This document shows positions 26,748 through 35,456 of a stretch of DNA of 64,000 bases, in pieces. The position numbers were made by a program, and so were the translations under genes. The notes below the pieces were generated by a model. The model was not told the origin of the DNA, made no database searches, and saw only the letters and a list, made by a program, of their open reading frames with translations. Within the stretch, counting starts at the first letter, position 1. Each line of letters starts with the position of its first letter. The stretch comes from Streptomyces sp. WAC 04229. GTDB taxonomy: Bacteria; Actinomycetota; Actinomycetes; Streptomycetales; Streptomycetaceae. The DNA lies in NCBI RefSeq assembly GCF_003947455.1, contig NZ_QHJH01000012.1, forward strand, positions 24,640 through 88,639, written 5' to 3'.

Positions 26748-27140
26748 ATGAGTGAAGCCCCCGACCCAGAGGTCGTGGAGCTGGCGACCAAGATCTTCGA
26801 TCTGGCCCGGCAGGGGCGGACCGAAGAGCTGGTGGCGTATGTGGACGCCGGAGTTCCGGCCGACCTCACCAACGACCGCGGCGACTCCCTCGTCATGCTC
26901 GCCGCCTATCACGGCCACGCCGACGCGGTACGCGCGCTGCTGGGCCGCGGCGCCGACGCCGACCGCGTCAACGACCGGGGTCAGACCCCGCTCGCCGGAG
27001 CTGCCTTCAAGGGTGAGACGGAAGTGACGAAGGCGCTTCTCGAGGCCGGCGCGGACCCGGCCGCGGGCACCCCGTCGGCCGTGGACACGGCGCGGATGTT
27101 CGCCCGGACGGACCTGCTGGAGCTGTTCGACGCCCAGTGA
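26748..27140 (+). CDS. Ankyrin-repeat protein
   Basis: A 130-aa protein made almost wholly of ankyrin repeats: one from about residue 25, then GDSLVMLAAYHGHADAVRAL, GQTPLAGAAFKGETEVTKAL, and a degenerate cap. It is cytoplasmic and likely acts through protein-protein contact. The ATG is preceded by GAGAGG. It is divergent from smeA. A short hairpin follows the stop. Confidence 0.88.
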   Translation: MSEAPDPEVVELATKIFDLARQGRTEELVAYVDAGVPADLTNDRGDSLVMLAAYHGHADAVRALLGRGADADRVNDRGQTPLAGAAFKGETEVTKALLEAGADPAAGTPSAVDTARMFARTDLLELFDAQ

Positions 27141-27153
27141 CCGGACGTCGGCC

Positions 27154-27172
27154 CGGATCCTCCGAGGATCCG
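27154..27172 (+). terminator. Short hairpin after the ankyrin gene
   Basis: CGGATCCT (27154-27161) pairs with AGGATCCG (27165-27172) across a 3-nt loop, 13 bp after the stop codon. The stem is short for a Streptomyces terminator, so the call is weak. Confidence 0.35.
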
Positions 27173-27366
27173 ATCCGCACGTTCTGACCAGGTAAAACAC
27201 TGAAAACGGGGGAGGCGGTACAAGGCCGCCGAAATTTCGGTCGCGGCAGATGTGACCGCCGGGCCATCATGACGACGTGGTTCACGGACGTGATGGCTGG
27301 GCAGGTGTTGCCGCACCGCGCGGGCCGTGACACGGCTCGCAAGGGCCACCGACGAGAGGCAGGAAC

Positions 27367-27426
27367 ATGGTCTACAGCAAGCAAGAGACGGCGGGCGCTC
27401 CGACGTGTTGGCGCACGGCCAGGTAA
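27367..27426 (+). CDS. Candidate 19-aa leader peptide ahead of the HEAT-repeat gene
   Basis: An ATG at 27367 with AGGCAGGA just upstream opens a 20-codon frame ending in TAA at 27426: MVYSKQETAGAPTCWRTAR. It ends 46 bp before the HEAT-repeat gene, in a 332-bp region otherwise without genes. The good ribosome site and position suggest a leader peptide or small regulatory ORF. Codon evidence is too short to prove translation. Confidence 0.42.
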   Translation: MVYSKQETAGAPTCWRTAR

Positions 27427-27472
27427 CGCGTGTTTCCCGGTTGCGTCGACGCTTGATGTGAGGCTGTTTCCC

Positions 27473-28891
27473 ATGTTCGATCCGGTCATAGCGCCCAGCG
27501 GTACGCTGCTCGGCCTGCTTCAGCGGGGTCGCGGCGACGGCACGCTGCACGCGCTCACCGCCCCGCGCCCCGAAGCGCTGGCGGCTCTGAACCATTGCGT
27601 TCTCCACGACCCCCGCCACGACTGGCAGGTCGAGAACCGCTCCCTCTACTACGCCCGCCTCTACCTCGACCTCAATGGCGAGCTGGACGCGATCGAGGCC
27701 CACCTCTTCGACCCCGAGGACGTCCTGGACGCCGACGAGTCGCGCACCGGGCTGGCCCTCGCGGTCCTCGGGCACCTCGCGTCCTACGGCAGGCGGGACG
27801 CGCTCGAACTGCTGCGCCGGTACGCCGCCCACGGCGTCAACTGGGCGTGGGCCCTGGACGAGCTGGCGCTGCGTGACGACGACGCGGGCCTGCGCGCCCT
27901 CGCCGCGCCCGTGCTGGCGCGTTTTCCGCGCGATCCCGAGGGCGACGCCGAGCTGGCCGTCGCCGTGCGGGACGCCTTCGAACCGCGGCCCTGGCGGCTG
28001 TGGGCCGACGATCCCCGCGAATCGATCGCCACGCGCGTGCGTGCCGCCCACGAGGCGGGCAGCTTCGACCGCTGGCAGCGGCAGATGAACCCCACCGGCC
28101 CGCGTCCGGGCTGGAGCGTGCGGGCCGTGTTCGAGTGGGCCGAGCAGGGCATCGAGCGCGGCGCCGCGCTCCACGTGCCGGCCGCCCGCTGCCTCACCGC
28201 CGTCGCGGGACCCGAGGACCGGCCCGAGATCGTCGAGGCCGCCCGGTCCGGCACCGAGGGCGCCCGCAGCACCGCCCTGCACTACCTCGCCGACACCAAT
28301 GATCCCGACGTGCTCGACCTGATCGAGGGCGCCGCGACCACCGGCCCGACCCCGGTCGTGGAGGCCGCCGTCGCCGCCTACGAGCGCATGCGCAGCCTCG
28401 CCGCCGTCGACCGGGCCCGCGGCTGGGTGCACCGCCCCGACGCCCTCGGCGCCGCCGCCGGACGGGTGCTCGCCTGCCGGGGCGCGGCGCAGGACCGCGA
28501 CCTCGTCCTCGCCGCCCTGCGCGAGGCCGTACGCGGCGAAGGCCCTGACGCCCCGACCCTGTGGACCCTCGTCGACGGCACCGGGCGCCTCGGCATCGCC
28601 TGCGCCGCCCCCGTGCTGCGCCACATCTACCGCGAGACCGCTTCCTCCCACCTGCGCGGCCGGGCCGCCCGTGCACTGGCCGCCACCGACCCGTCGTTCG
28701 CCGCGGGCTTCGCCATCGAGTGCCTGTGGGACTGCGAGGAGACCACCCGCGAGGTCGCCGCCCGGCACGCCGAGACCGGCGACAACCGGGTCGTCGAGCG
28801 GCTGCGCAGGCTGGCCGCCGATCCGGCCGAGGAGGACGAGGTCCAGACGGCCGTGCGCAGCCGCTTCGGACCGGACGCGCCCGCCGTGTGA
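27473..28891 (+). CDS. HEAT-repeat protein
   Basis: A 472-aa, mainly helical protein with repeated Ala/Arg/Leu-rich helix pairs. The C-terminal half (about 240-465) has HEAT/PBS-lyase-like units such as EIVEAARSGTEGARSTALHY and LRGRAARALAATDPS. No signal peptide or catalytic motif is seen. The role is unknown; such proteins are scaffolds. The ATG at 27473 is the best start; the frame is open to 27269 but runs through the upstream small ORF region. A long hairpin follows. Confidence 0.85.
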   Translation: MFDPVIAPSGTLLGLLQRGRGDGTLHALTAPRPEALAALNHCVLHDPRHDWQVENRSLYYARLYLDLNGELDAIEAHLFDPEDVLDADESRTGLALAVLGHLASYGRRDALELLRRYAAHGVNWAWALDELALRDDDAGLRALAAPVLARFPRDPEGDAELAVAVRDAFEPRPWRLWADDPRESIATRVRAAHEAGSFDRWQRQMNPTGPRPGWSVRAVFEWAEQGIERGAALHVPAARCLTAVAGPEDRPEIVEAARSGTEGARSTALHYLADTNDPDVLDLIEGAATTGPTPVVEAAVAAYERMRSLAAVDRARGWVHRPDALGAAAGRVLACRGAAQDRDLVLAALREAVRGEGPDAPTLWTLVDGTGRLGIACAAPVLRHIYRETASSHLRGRAARALAATDPSFAAGFAIECLWDCEETTREVAARHAETGDNRVVERLRRLAADPAEEDEVQTAVRSRFGPDAPAV

Positions 28892-28896
28892 GACGG

Positions 28897-28948
28897 CCCG
28901 GGGACGGTGGCACCGGACCGTGCCCGGCCCGGTGCCGCCGTCCCCGGG
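28897..28948 (+). terminator. 20-bp stem after the HEAT-repeat gene
   Basis: Arms 28897-28916 and 28929-28948 pair over 20 bp with one G-U pair and a 12-nt loop, 5 bp after the stop codon. Confidence 0.85.
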
Positions 28949-29089
28949 TGAACGACGGATGGCGCGCGGGGCCGCCGGACATGGCCGTCGGCCGACCCGC
29001 CCGGGTGCACGGGCAACGCTCATGGGACGTTTCCCGGCCGGAAAGATCGACGTTGACGCGGGCACGTCCAGTCCGGCGACAACACCGGT

Positions 29090-30217
29090 ATGCGTGTCGT
29101 CATCGTGACCGAATCCTTTCCCCCCGATGTGAACGGCGTCGCCCACTGTGCGCTGCAGACCGCCCGGCACCTCGTCGACCGCGGTCACGCATGCGTCGTC
29201 GTCGCACCGGCCACCGCCGCCGGGCACGCGGCGGACGCCTCCGCTCCGTGCCCGCTGGTCCGCGTCCCCTCCCTCCCGCTCCCCGGCTACCCCCAGGTCC
29301 GCGTCGCCCTGCCCAGCCGGCGCGTGGCCGCAGCCATCGCCGAACACCGCGCGGACGTCGTCCACCTGGCCGGCCCCTTCGTCCTCGGCGTCCGGGGCAT
29401 GGCCGCCGCCGCCCGCCTCGGCGTGCCCGCCGTGGCCGTCTACCAGACCGACCTCGCCGGCTACGCCCGCACCTACATGGGAGCGGGCGAGGCGGCTGCC
29501 TGGCGCCGCATCCGCTCCGTGCACGCCTCCGCCGACCTCACCCTCGCCCCCTCCGGCGCCGCCCTGCGCGACCTGAGGGCGCACGGCGTGCCCCGGGTCG
29601 GCCTGTGGCCGCGCGGTGTGGACACCGTCCGCTTCCGGCCCGACCGTCGCGACGAGGAACTGCGCCGCGGGCTCGCCCCCGGCGGCGAGCTGATCGTCGG
29701 CTACGTGGGCCGCCTCGCCCCCGAGAAGCATGTGGAGCTGCTGTCCGGTGTCTGCGCCCTGGAGGGCGTGCGCGTGGTGGTCGTCGGGGACGGGCCCAGC
29801 CGGTCGCGCCTGGAACAGGCGTTGCCCGGTGCCGTCTTCCTCGGCCGCCGCACCGGCGAGGAGCTGGCCAGGGTCTTCGCCTCCCTGGACGTCTTCGTGC
29901 ACACCGGCCCCTTCGAGACGTTCTGCCAGACCGTCCAGGAGGCCATGGCCAGCGGGGTGCCCGTCGTCGCCCCGGCGGCCGGCGGCCCGCTCGATCTGGT
30001 GGCCCACGGCAGCACCGGCCTGCTGGTGCCGCCGCGCGACGCCGCCGCCGTACGGGACGCGGTGTGGTCGCTGTCCGCGGACCCCGTACTGCGGGCCGCG
30101 TACGGGGCGGCCGGCCGGGCGAAGGTCGAGGGCCGCACGTGGGCGGCCGTCGGCGACCGCCTCATCGGGCACTACAGGGACGTGCTGGCCTCGCGGAAGG
30201 CGGTGCTGGCGGCATGA
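29090..30217 (+). CDS. Family 4 glycosyltransferase (mannosyltransferase-like)
   Basis: A 375-aa GT-B glycosyltransferase. The N-terminal VVIVTESFPPDVNGVAH is typical of the group containing mycobacterial GDP-mannose-dependent mannosyltransferases (MgtA/PimB type). The C-terminal donor site shows VGYVGRLAPEKHVE and EAMASGVPVVAPAAGG. The acceptor may be a glycolipid, by family analogy only. Its stop overlaps the next glycosyltransferase start by 4 bp (ATGA), giving a three-gene coupled operon with the SGNH hydrolase. Confidence 0.86.
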   Translation: MRVVIVTESFPPDVNGVAHCALQTARHLVDRGHACVVVAPATAAGHAADASAPCPLVRVPSLPLPGYPQVRVALPSRRVAAAIAEHRADVVHLAGPFVLGVRGMAAAARLGVPAVAVYQTDLAGYARTYMGAGEAAAWRRIRSVHASADLTLAPSGAALRDLRAHGVPRVGLWPRGVDTVRFRPDRRDEELRRGLAPGGELIVGYVGRLAPEKHVELLSGVCALEGVRVVVVGDGPSRSRLEQALPGAVFLGRRTGEELARVFASLDVFVHTGPFETFCQTVQEAMASGVPVVAPAAGGPLDLVAHGSTGLLVPPRDAAAVRDAVWSLSADPVLRAAYGAAGRAKVEGRTWAAVGDRLIGHYRDVLASRKAVLAA

Positions 30218-31371
30218 ACGCGCTGCGGATCGTCCGGCTCGCCAACTTCGTCGCACCCGCCTCGGGCGGCCTGCGCACCGCGCTGCGCGAGCTGGGCCGG
30301 GGATACCGGGCGGCGGGACACGACCCCGTCCTCGTCGTCCCGGGCGAGCACGCCGACGACCGGGAGACCGAGCAGGGCCGGGTGATCACCCTCCCCGGGC
30401 CGCTCCTGCCCGGCACCGGCGGCTACCGCGTCCTGACCGACAGGCGGCGCGTGAGCGCGCTCCTGGCGGACCTGGCCCCCGACCGCCTGGAGGTGTCCGA
30501 CCGCACCACGCTGCGCTGGACCGGCCGGTGGGCCCGGCGCGCCAGGGTCCCCGCCGTGATGGTCTCCCACGAGACCACCGACGGCGTGCTGCGCACCTGG
30601 GGCCTGCCCGAGCCGGCCGCCCGGCGCGCCGCCGACGCGCTCAACATCCGTACGGCGCACACCTACGCGCGCGTGGTGTGCACCACCGAGTTCGCCGAGC
30701 GGGAGTTCGTCCGCGTCGGCGCCCGCAACGTCGTACGGGCCCCACTGGGCGTAGACCTGGCCGGGCGGCACCCCTCGCTGCGCGACCCGGGTCTGCGGGC
30801 CCGTTTCGCGCGCGGGGACGAGGTCCTGCTGGCGGCGTGCTCCCGGCTGTCCGTCGAGAAGCGGCCCGGCACCGCCCTCGACGCCCTCGACGCGCTCCGG
30901 CGGCGCGGCGTCCGGGCGGTGCTGGTGGTGGCCGGTGACGGACCGCTGCGGGCGCGGCTCGCACAACGGGCACGGGAGCGCGGGCTGCCGGTGACCTTCC
31001 TCGGTCACGTCGCCGACCCCGGACTGCTGGGCGCGCTCCAGGCGTCGGCCGACCTGTGCCTGGCTCCCGGACCGGCCGAGACCTTCGGGCTCGCCGCGCT
31101 GGAGGCGCTGGCCTGCGGCACGCCCGTGGTCGCGAGCGCGTCGTCGGCGCTGCCCGAGGTGATCGGCTCCGCCGGGGCCGTCGCCGCCGACCACGGGGAG
31201 GCCTTCGCGGACGCCGCGGAGTCGCTGCTCGGACGCCGGGAGGCGGACCGCCGCGGGACGGCACGCGCGCGTGCCGAGTGCTTCGGCTGGGACACGGCGG
31301 TCGAGGCGTTCCTCGCCGCGCACGACGCGGCCGTCCCCACGCGCCCCGCGCTGCCGGAGACCGTGACATGA
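30214..31371 (+). CDS. Family 4 glycosyltransferase
   Basis: A 385-aa GT-B glycosyltransferase, second in the coupled operon. It has a glycine-rich N-terminal region (NFVAPASGGLRTALRELGRGY), ACSRLSVEKRPG at the start of the donor domain and PAETFGLAALEALACGTPVV at the EX7E motif. It probably acts after or together with the upstream enzyme on the same glycolipid or glycan. The start overlaps the upstream stop (ATGA) and its stop overlaps the next start. Confidence 0.86.
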   Translation: MNALRIVRLANFVAPASGGLRTALRELGRGYRAAGHDPVLVVPGEHADDRETEQGRVITLPGPLLPGTGGYRVLTDRRRVSALLADLAPDRLEVSDRTTLRWTGRWARRARVPAVMVSHETTDGVLRTWGLPEPAARRAADALNIRTAHTYARVVCTTEFAEREFVRVGARNVVRAPLGVDLAGRHPSLRDPGLRARFARGDEVLLAACSRLSVEKRPGTALDALDALRRRGVRAVLVVAGDGPLRARLAQRARERGLPVTFLGHVADPGLLGALQASADLCLAPGPAETFGLAALEALACGTPVVASASSALPEVIGSAGAVAADHGEAFADAAESLLGRREADRRGTARARAECFGWDTAVEAFLAAHDAAVPTRPALPETVT

Positions 31372-32246
31372 GAGGCCTGCGCTTCGTGGCCCTCGGCGAC
31401 TCGCTGACCGAGGGCGTGGGCGACCCGGTGGGGCACGGGTGGCGGGGCTGGGCCGCGCTGCTCGCCACCGGACTCGCCGAGCAGCCCGTCCTCTTCACCA
31501 ACCTCGCCCGCAGCGGCGCGCAGACCGTCGACGTGGCCGAGCGGCAGCTGCCGGCCTGCCTCGCCCTGCGCCCCGATCTCGTGTCCGTCGTCGTCGGCGT
31601 CAACGACACCCTGCGCCGCACCTTCGACCTCGGGGCGGTCGCCGCCCGCCTCGACACCGTGTACGCCGCCTGCACCGGGCGCGGCGCGCTGCTGCTCACG
31701 GCGTGTCTGCCGGACCCCGGGACGATGCTCGGGCTGCCGGACGCGCTCGCCCGTCCACTGGCACGGCGGCAACGGGCGGTCAACGCCGTGGTGCACGCCC
31801 TGTCCGACCGGTACGGGGCCGTGCACCTGCACGCGTGCGAGGGCGGCTGGACGGCGGACCGCTCGATGTGGAGCGTGGACCGGCTGCATCCCGGCGAGCG
31901 GGGCCACCGCCAGCTGGCCCTGCGCTTCCACGCGCTGCTCGCCGAGCGCGGCGCCGCCACCGGTCCCGCGCCCTCGCCCGACGCCGAGTTCGCCGCCCCC
32001 ACCCGGGCGGCGAGCCTGTGGTGGCTGGCCACCGCGGGCACCGGCTGGGTGGCGCGGCGCTGCACCGACCTGCTGCCCCAACTGCTGACGCTGGCCGCCG
32101 GTGAACTGCGCCACCACGCGCGCGGGACGAGCGCCCGGCTCGATCTCGGCACCTCCGCGGCTGTCACCGCCGCCCTCGCGGCGCTCGCGTCGAACGGCGG
32201 AAGGGAGGCGGAGATGCCACGGTGCATGTCCAGCCGCTGTCCATGA
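31368..32246 (+). CDS. SGNH/GDSL-family hydrolase
   Basis: A 292-aa esterase-like protein. Block I ALGDSLTEGVGD carries the nucleophile Ser, VVVGVNDTLRR is block III, and DRLHPGERGHRQLA carries the Asp and His of block V. The C-terminal 80 residues are an extra helical extension. No signal peptide is present, so it is probably cytoplasmic. Coupling to two glycosyltransferases suggests deacylation or another ester cleavage in glycolipid metabolism, which is inference. A strong hairpin follows. Confidence 0.85.
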   Translation: MRGLRFVALGDSLTEGVGDPVGHGWRGWAALLATGLAEQPVLFTNLARSGAQTVDVAERQLPACLALRPDLVSVVVGVNDTLRRTFDLGAVAARLDTVYAACTGRGALLLTACLPDPGTMLGLPDALARPLARRQRAVNAVVHALSDRYGAVHLHACEGGWTADRSMWSVDRLHPGERGHRQLALRFHALLAERGAATGPAPSPDAEFAAPTRAASLWWLATAGTGWVARRCTDLLPQLLTLAAGELRHHARGTSARLDLGTSAAVTAALAALASNGGREAEMPRCMSSRCP

Positions 32247-32279
32247 CGCCTGTGCCCGGGAGCCGCACCGGAAGGCGAC

Positions 32280-32311
32280 GGGGAGGACGTCCGGCACCGG
32301 ACGTCCTCCCC
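32280..32311. terminator. Bidirectional hairpin between SGNH hydrolase and pxpC
   Basis: A perfect stem of about 14 bp (GGGGAGGACGTCCG at 32280-32293 and its complement at 32298-32311) with a 4-nt loop, between convergent operons. Confidence 0.85.
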
Positions 32312-32320
32312 GTGCGCGCG

Positions 32321-33190
32321 TCAGCGCTCGCGTACCGCCACGAACCGCACCGGCGTCCCCGGTACCGCCTGGGCCGCCGCCGGAAGGTCGTGGGAGCGGA
32401 CGACGCCGATCACCGGATAGCCACCGGTCGTCGGATGGTCGGCCAGGAACACCACGGGCCGGCCGTCCGGCGGCACCTGGACCGCGCCGAGCACCATGCC
32501 CTCGCTGGGCAGTTCGCCCGCGCGGGCACGCTCCAGCGGTGGTCCCTCCACGCGCAGTCCGATGCGGTTGCTCGCGGCCGACACCCGGTACGCGCGCGAG
32601 GTGAACGTCCGTACCGCCCCGGGCGTGAACCAGTCCGCGCGCGGGCCCGGCGTCACCCGCAGGATCAGCTCCGCCGGCGGCGCCGGCTGCGGGGCGACGT
32701 CCACGCACGCGTGCCGCCCGCGCGGCCGCCCCAGGGCGAGCACCATGCCGTCGGAGAGGGGCGGCGGTCCCAGGCCGGACAGCAGGTCGGTGGAGCGGCT
32801 GCCGAGCACCTGCTCGGCCAGGACGCCGCCCGAGACGGCCACATAGGAGCGGACGCCGGAGCCGGCCGCCCCCACGTCGAGCAGCGCGCCCGCCGGCACA
32901 CCGACCGGCGCGCCCCAGGAGACCGGCCTCCCGTCCACCGTCACCGGGCAGGGCGCGCCACCGACCGCCACGGTCACCGCGCACCGGGGGCGCAGGGCGC
33001 AGCCGGTGAGGGTGGTCTCCAGGACGGCCGCCTCGGGCGGATTGCCGGCCAGACGGTTGACCAGCGCGGCCGCGGGCGCGTCGAGCGCCCCGGAACGGGG
33101 GACGCCGAGGTGCGCGTGACCGGGGCGGCCCCGGTCCTGCACGGTGGTGAGGGCCCCGGCCCGGACGACGGCGAGCGCACGGTCCGTCAT
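32321..33190 (-). CDS. pxpC: 5-oxoprolinase subunit PxpC (biotin-dependent carboxyltransferase-like)
   Basis: A 289-aa protein of the KipA/PxpC family. Motifs include VQDRGRPGHAHLGVPRSGALD near the N-terminus and FLADHPTTGGYPVIGVV near the C-terminus. PxpA, PxpB and PxpC together form the ATP-dependent 5-oxoprolinase that opens pyroglutamate to glutamate. The start at 33190 overlaps the pxpB stop by 4 bp (ATGA). It is the last gene of the operon, followed by a hairpin. Confidence 0.9.
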   Translation of the reverse strand: MTDRALAVVRAGALTTVQDRGRPGHAHLGVPRSGALDAPAAALVNRLAGNPPEAAVLETTLTGCALRPRCAVTVAVGGAPCPVTVDGRPVSWGAPVGVPAGALLDVGAAGSGVRSYVAVSGGVLAEQVLGSRSTDLLSGLGPPPLSDGMVLALGRPRGRHACVDVAPQPAPPAELILRVTPGPRADWFTPGAVRTFTSRAYRVSAASNRIGLRVEGPPLERARAGELPSEGMVLGAVQVPPDGRPVVFLADHPTTGGYPVIGVVRSHDLPAAAQAVPGTPVRFVAVRER

Positions 33191-33822
33191 GAGCGGCCCT
33201 GCCGTTCCCGGGGCCCTTCGGCGACGAAGCGGACGCGCGTGCCGGGCGACAGCAGCGCCGCGGGCACACGCGTGTGGTCCCACAGCACGGCGTCCGTGGT
33301 GCCGATCAACTGCCAGCCGCCCGGCGACGAGCGCGGGTACACGCCCGTGTAAGGACCGGCCAGCGCCACCGAACCGGCCGGGACGGCCGTGCGCGGAGTG
33401 TCCCGGCGCGGCACGTCGTACCGCGCGGGGAGGCCGGTCAGATAGCCGAAGCCGGGCGCGAACCCGCAGAAGGCGACCCGGAACTCGGTGTCCGCGTGGA
33501 TGCGGGCCACCTCCCGCGGCGCCACTCCCCAGTGCGCGCCCACGTCGGCCAGGTCCGGGCCGTCGTAGCGGACCGGGATCTCGACCACGTGCCCCGCGCG
33601 CGGGGGAGCGGGCGGAACCTCGGCGGCGGTCAGTTCGGCCGCGAGCCGAGCCCGGTCGGCGACGCCGTCGAGCAGGACGGTGCGGGCCGCCGGGACGACC
33701 TCCCGCGCGGCCAGCGTGCCCTCCGCGCGGCGCCGCAGCAGCTCCGCGCGGAGCGCCTCCGCCTCCTCGCCCGAGGAGACCTCGACCAGCAGGGCGTCGT
33801 CGCCGACCGGCAGGACGTTCAC
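33187..33822 (-). CDS. pxpB: 5-oxoprolinase subunit PxpB
   Basis: A 211-aa protein of the KipI/PxpB family (cyclophilin-like fold), the allophanate-hydrolase-subunit-1-like partner of PxpC. Visible motifs: IPVRYDGPDLADVGAHWG, FCGFAPGFGYLTGLP and PRRDTPRTAVPAGSVALAG. The GTG at 33822 overlaps the pxpA stop (GTGA), and its stop overlaps pxpC (ATGA), so all three subunits are translationally coupled for equal synthesis. Confidence 0.92.
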   Translation of the reverse strand: MNVLPVGDDALLVEVSSGEEAEALRAELLRRRAEGTLAAREVVPAARTVLLDGVADRARLAAELTAAEVPPAPPRAGHVVEIPVRYDGPDLADVGAHWGVAPREVARIHADTEFRVAFCGFAPGFGYLTGLPARYDVPRRDTPRTAVPAGSVALAGPYTGVYPRSSPGGWQLIGTTDAVLWDHTRVPAALLSPGTRVRFVAEGPRERQGRS

Positions 33823-34577
33823 GCGAAGGCCTCCACCCGGACGCCCGACGCCTCCAGCCGCTCCCGTACCCGGCGGGCCAGGTCCACCGCGCCGGGAGTG
33901 TCGCCGTGCACGCACAGGGAGCGCGCGCGGACCGTCACGACCGCTCCCGACCGGGCGGTGACCCTGCCGGAGCGGGCCAGCTCCACGGAGCGGGCCACGA
34001 CGGAGTCGGGTTCGGTGACGACCGCGCCCTCCTGCCCACGCGGCACCAGCGTGGCCTGGTCGGTGTACGCCCGGTCCGCGAAGGCCTCCGGTACTGCGGG
34101 CAGGCCGGCCTCCGCGGCCCGCTCCAGGACACGCGAGCCGGGCAGCCCGAGGACGGGCAGCGCGCCGCCTGCCAGGAGTACGCCGTCGACGACCGCCGCC
34201 GCCTGCTCCTCGTCCCGGACCACCCGGTTGTAGAGGGCGCCGTGCGGTTTGACGTACGCCACGCGCGTGCCCGCCGCGCGGGCGAACACTTCCAGGGCGC
34301 CGATCTGGTAGGCCACCTCGGCCGCCAGCTCGGCGGGCGGCACGTCCATGGCGCGCCGTCCGAATCCGGCCAGGTCCCGGTAGGAGACCTGGGCGCCGAC
34401 CGTCACGCCCCGCTCGGCCGCCAGCTCGCACACCCGCCGCATGGTGGCCGGGTCGCCGGCGTGGAAGCCGCACGCGACGTTGGCACTCGTCACGACGGAG
34501 AGCAGGCCCTCGTCGTCGGTGAGCCGCCAGCGGCCGAAGCCCTCGCCGAGGTCGGCGTTGAGGTCGATCGAGGTCAT
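33819..34577 (-). CDS. pxpA: 5-oxoprolinase subunit PxpA (LamB/YcsF family)
   Basis: A 252-aa protein of the LamB/YcsF family. The N-terminal IDLNADLGEGFGRWRL and NVACGFHAGDP are hallmarks, as are VKPHGALYNR and LCVHGDTPGAV. It completes the PxpABC 5-oxoprolinase. The ATG at 34577 has GGAG 5 bp upstream; nine extra in-frame codons to 34604 are less likely. It lies 45 bp after the DUF1445 gene. Confidence 0.92.
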   Translation of the reverse strand: MTSIDLNADLGEGFGRWRLTDDEGLLSVVTSANVACGFHAGDPATMRRVCELAAERGVTVGAQVSYRDLAGFGRRAMDVPPAELAAEVAYQIGALEVFARAAGTRVAYVKPHGALYNRVVRDEEQAAAVVDGVLLAGGALPVLGLPGSRVLERAAEAGLPAVPEAFADRAYTDQATLVPRGQEGAVVTEPDSVVARSVELARSGRVTARSGAVVTVRARSLCVHGDTPGAVDLARRVRERLEASGVRVEAFA

Positions 34578-34622
34578 GTCTCCAGTGTCTCCGCTCTCGG
34601 ACACCCGCGGGGGCGCCCGGGA

Positions 34623-35456
34623 TCAGGCGACGCGGTACTGCTCGTCGCGCGCGTCGGTGAGGAACATCTGCCCCGGTGCGTGGGTCACGGCGAAGGGCGG
34701 CCGCGAGGCCATGACGGCCGCCTGTGGGGTCACCCCGCAGGCCCAGAACACCGGGATGTCGTCCGGCTCGGCGTCCACCGCGTCGCCGAAGTCCGGCCGG
34801 GCCAGGTCCTCGATGCCGAGCGCCGACGGGTCGCCGCAGTGCACCGGGCTGCCGTGCACCGCCGGGAGCAGGCTGGTCTCGTGGATCGCCGCCGACAGGT
34901 GCGCGGGCGGCACGGGGCGCATCGACACCACCATCGGGCCGTGCAGCCGCCCCGCCGGACGGCACTGACGCGTGGTGACGTACATCGGGACGTTGCGACC
35001 CTGCTCGACGTGCCGGATCGGGACGCCGGCCGAGGACAGAGCCCACTCGAAGGTGAAGCTGCACCCGATCAGGAACGTCACCAGATCGTCCCGCCAGTGC
35101 GCCCGCACGTCCGTCGGCTCCTCCACCAGCTCGCCGTCCCGCCACACCCGGTAGCGGGGCAGATCGGTGCGCAGGTCCGCGCCGTCGGCGAGCACGGTGG
35201 TCCAGGACCCGGCGTCGGTGACGTCGAGCACCGGGCAGGGCTGCGGGTTGCGGGTGCAGAACAGCAGCATGTCGTAGGCCCAGTCGGCGGGCACCGAGAT
35301 CAGGTTGGCCTGGGTGTGGCCCGCCGCGACCCCGGCCGTGGGGCCGGCCAGCCCCTCCCGGAAGAGGGAGCGGGCGGTTTTCGGGCTCCACGCGTGCGCG
35401 TGCCGTTCGACGAGGGCGAGCGGCCGGTCCTCGGCCACGTGCGGTGAGTGCTTCAC
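34623..35456 (-). CDS. DUF1445 (YcsI-like) putative hydro-lyase
   Basis: A 277-aa protein of the DUF1445 family, often annotated as putative hydro-lyase; a mammalian relative is D-glutamate cyclase, which makes 5-oxo-D-proline. Motifs: [41 protein letters not shown] and [14 protein letters not shown]. In Bacillus, ycsI also sits by ycsF (pxpA). The GTG at 35456 overlaps the MFS stop (GTGA). A role feeding or handling oxoproline stereoisomers is a fair inference. Confidence 0.85.
   Translation of the reverse strand: MKHSPHVAEDRPLALVERHAHAWSPKTARSLFREGLAGPTAGVAAGHTQANLISVPADWAYDMLLFCTRNPQPCPVLDVTDAGSWTTVLADGADLRTDLPRYRVWRDGELVEEPTDVRAHWRDDLVTFLIGCSFTFEWALSSAGVPIRHVEQGRNVPMYVTTRQCRPAGRLHGPMVVSMRPVPPAHLSAAIHETSLLPAVHGSPVHCGDPSALGIEDLARPDFGDAVDAEPDDIPVFWACGVTPQAAVMASRPPFAVTHAPGQMFLTDARDEQYRVA

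Noticed and set aside
26981..30256. 1091-codon minus-strand frame antisense to the ankyrin, HEAT and glycosyltransferase genes
   Set aside because: Sense frames have clear domains; the antisense frame is repetitive Gly/Ala/Val/Arg without motifs.
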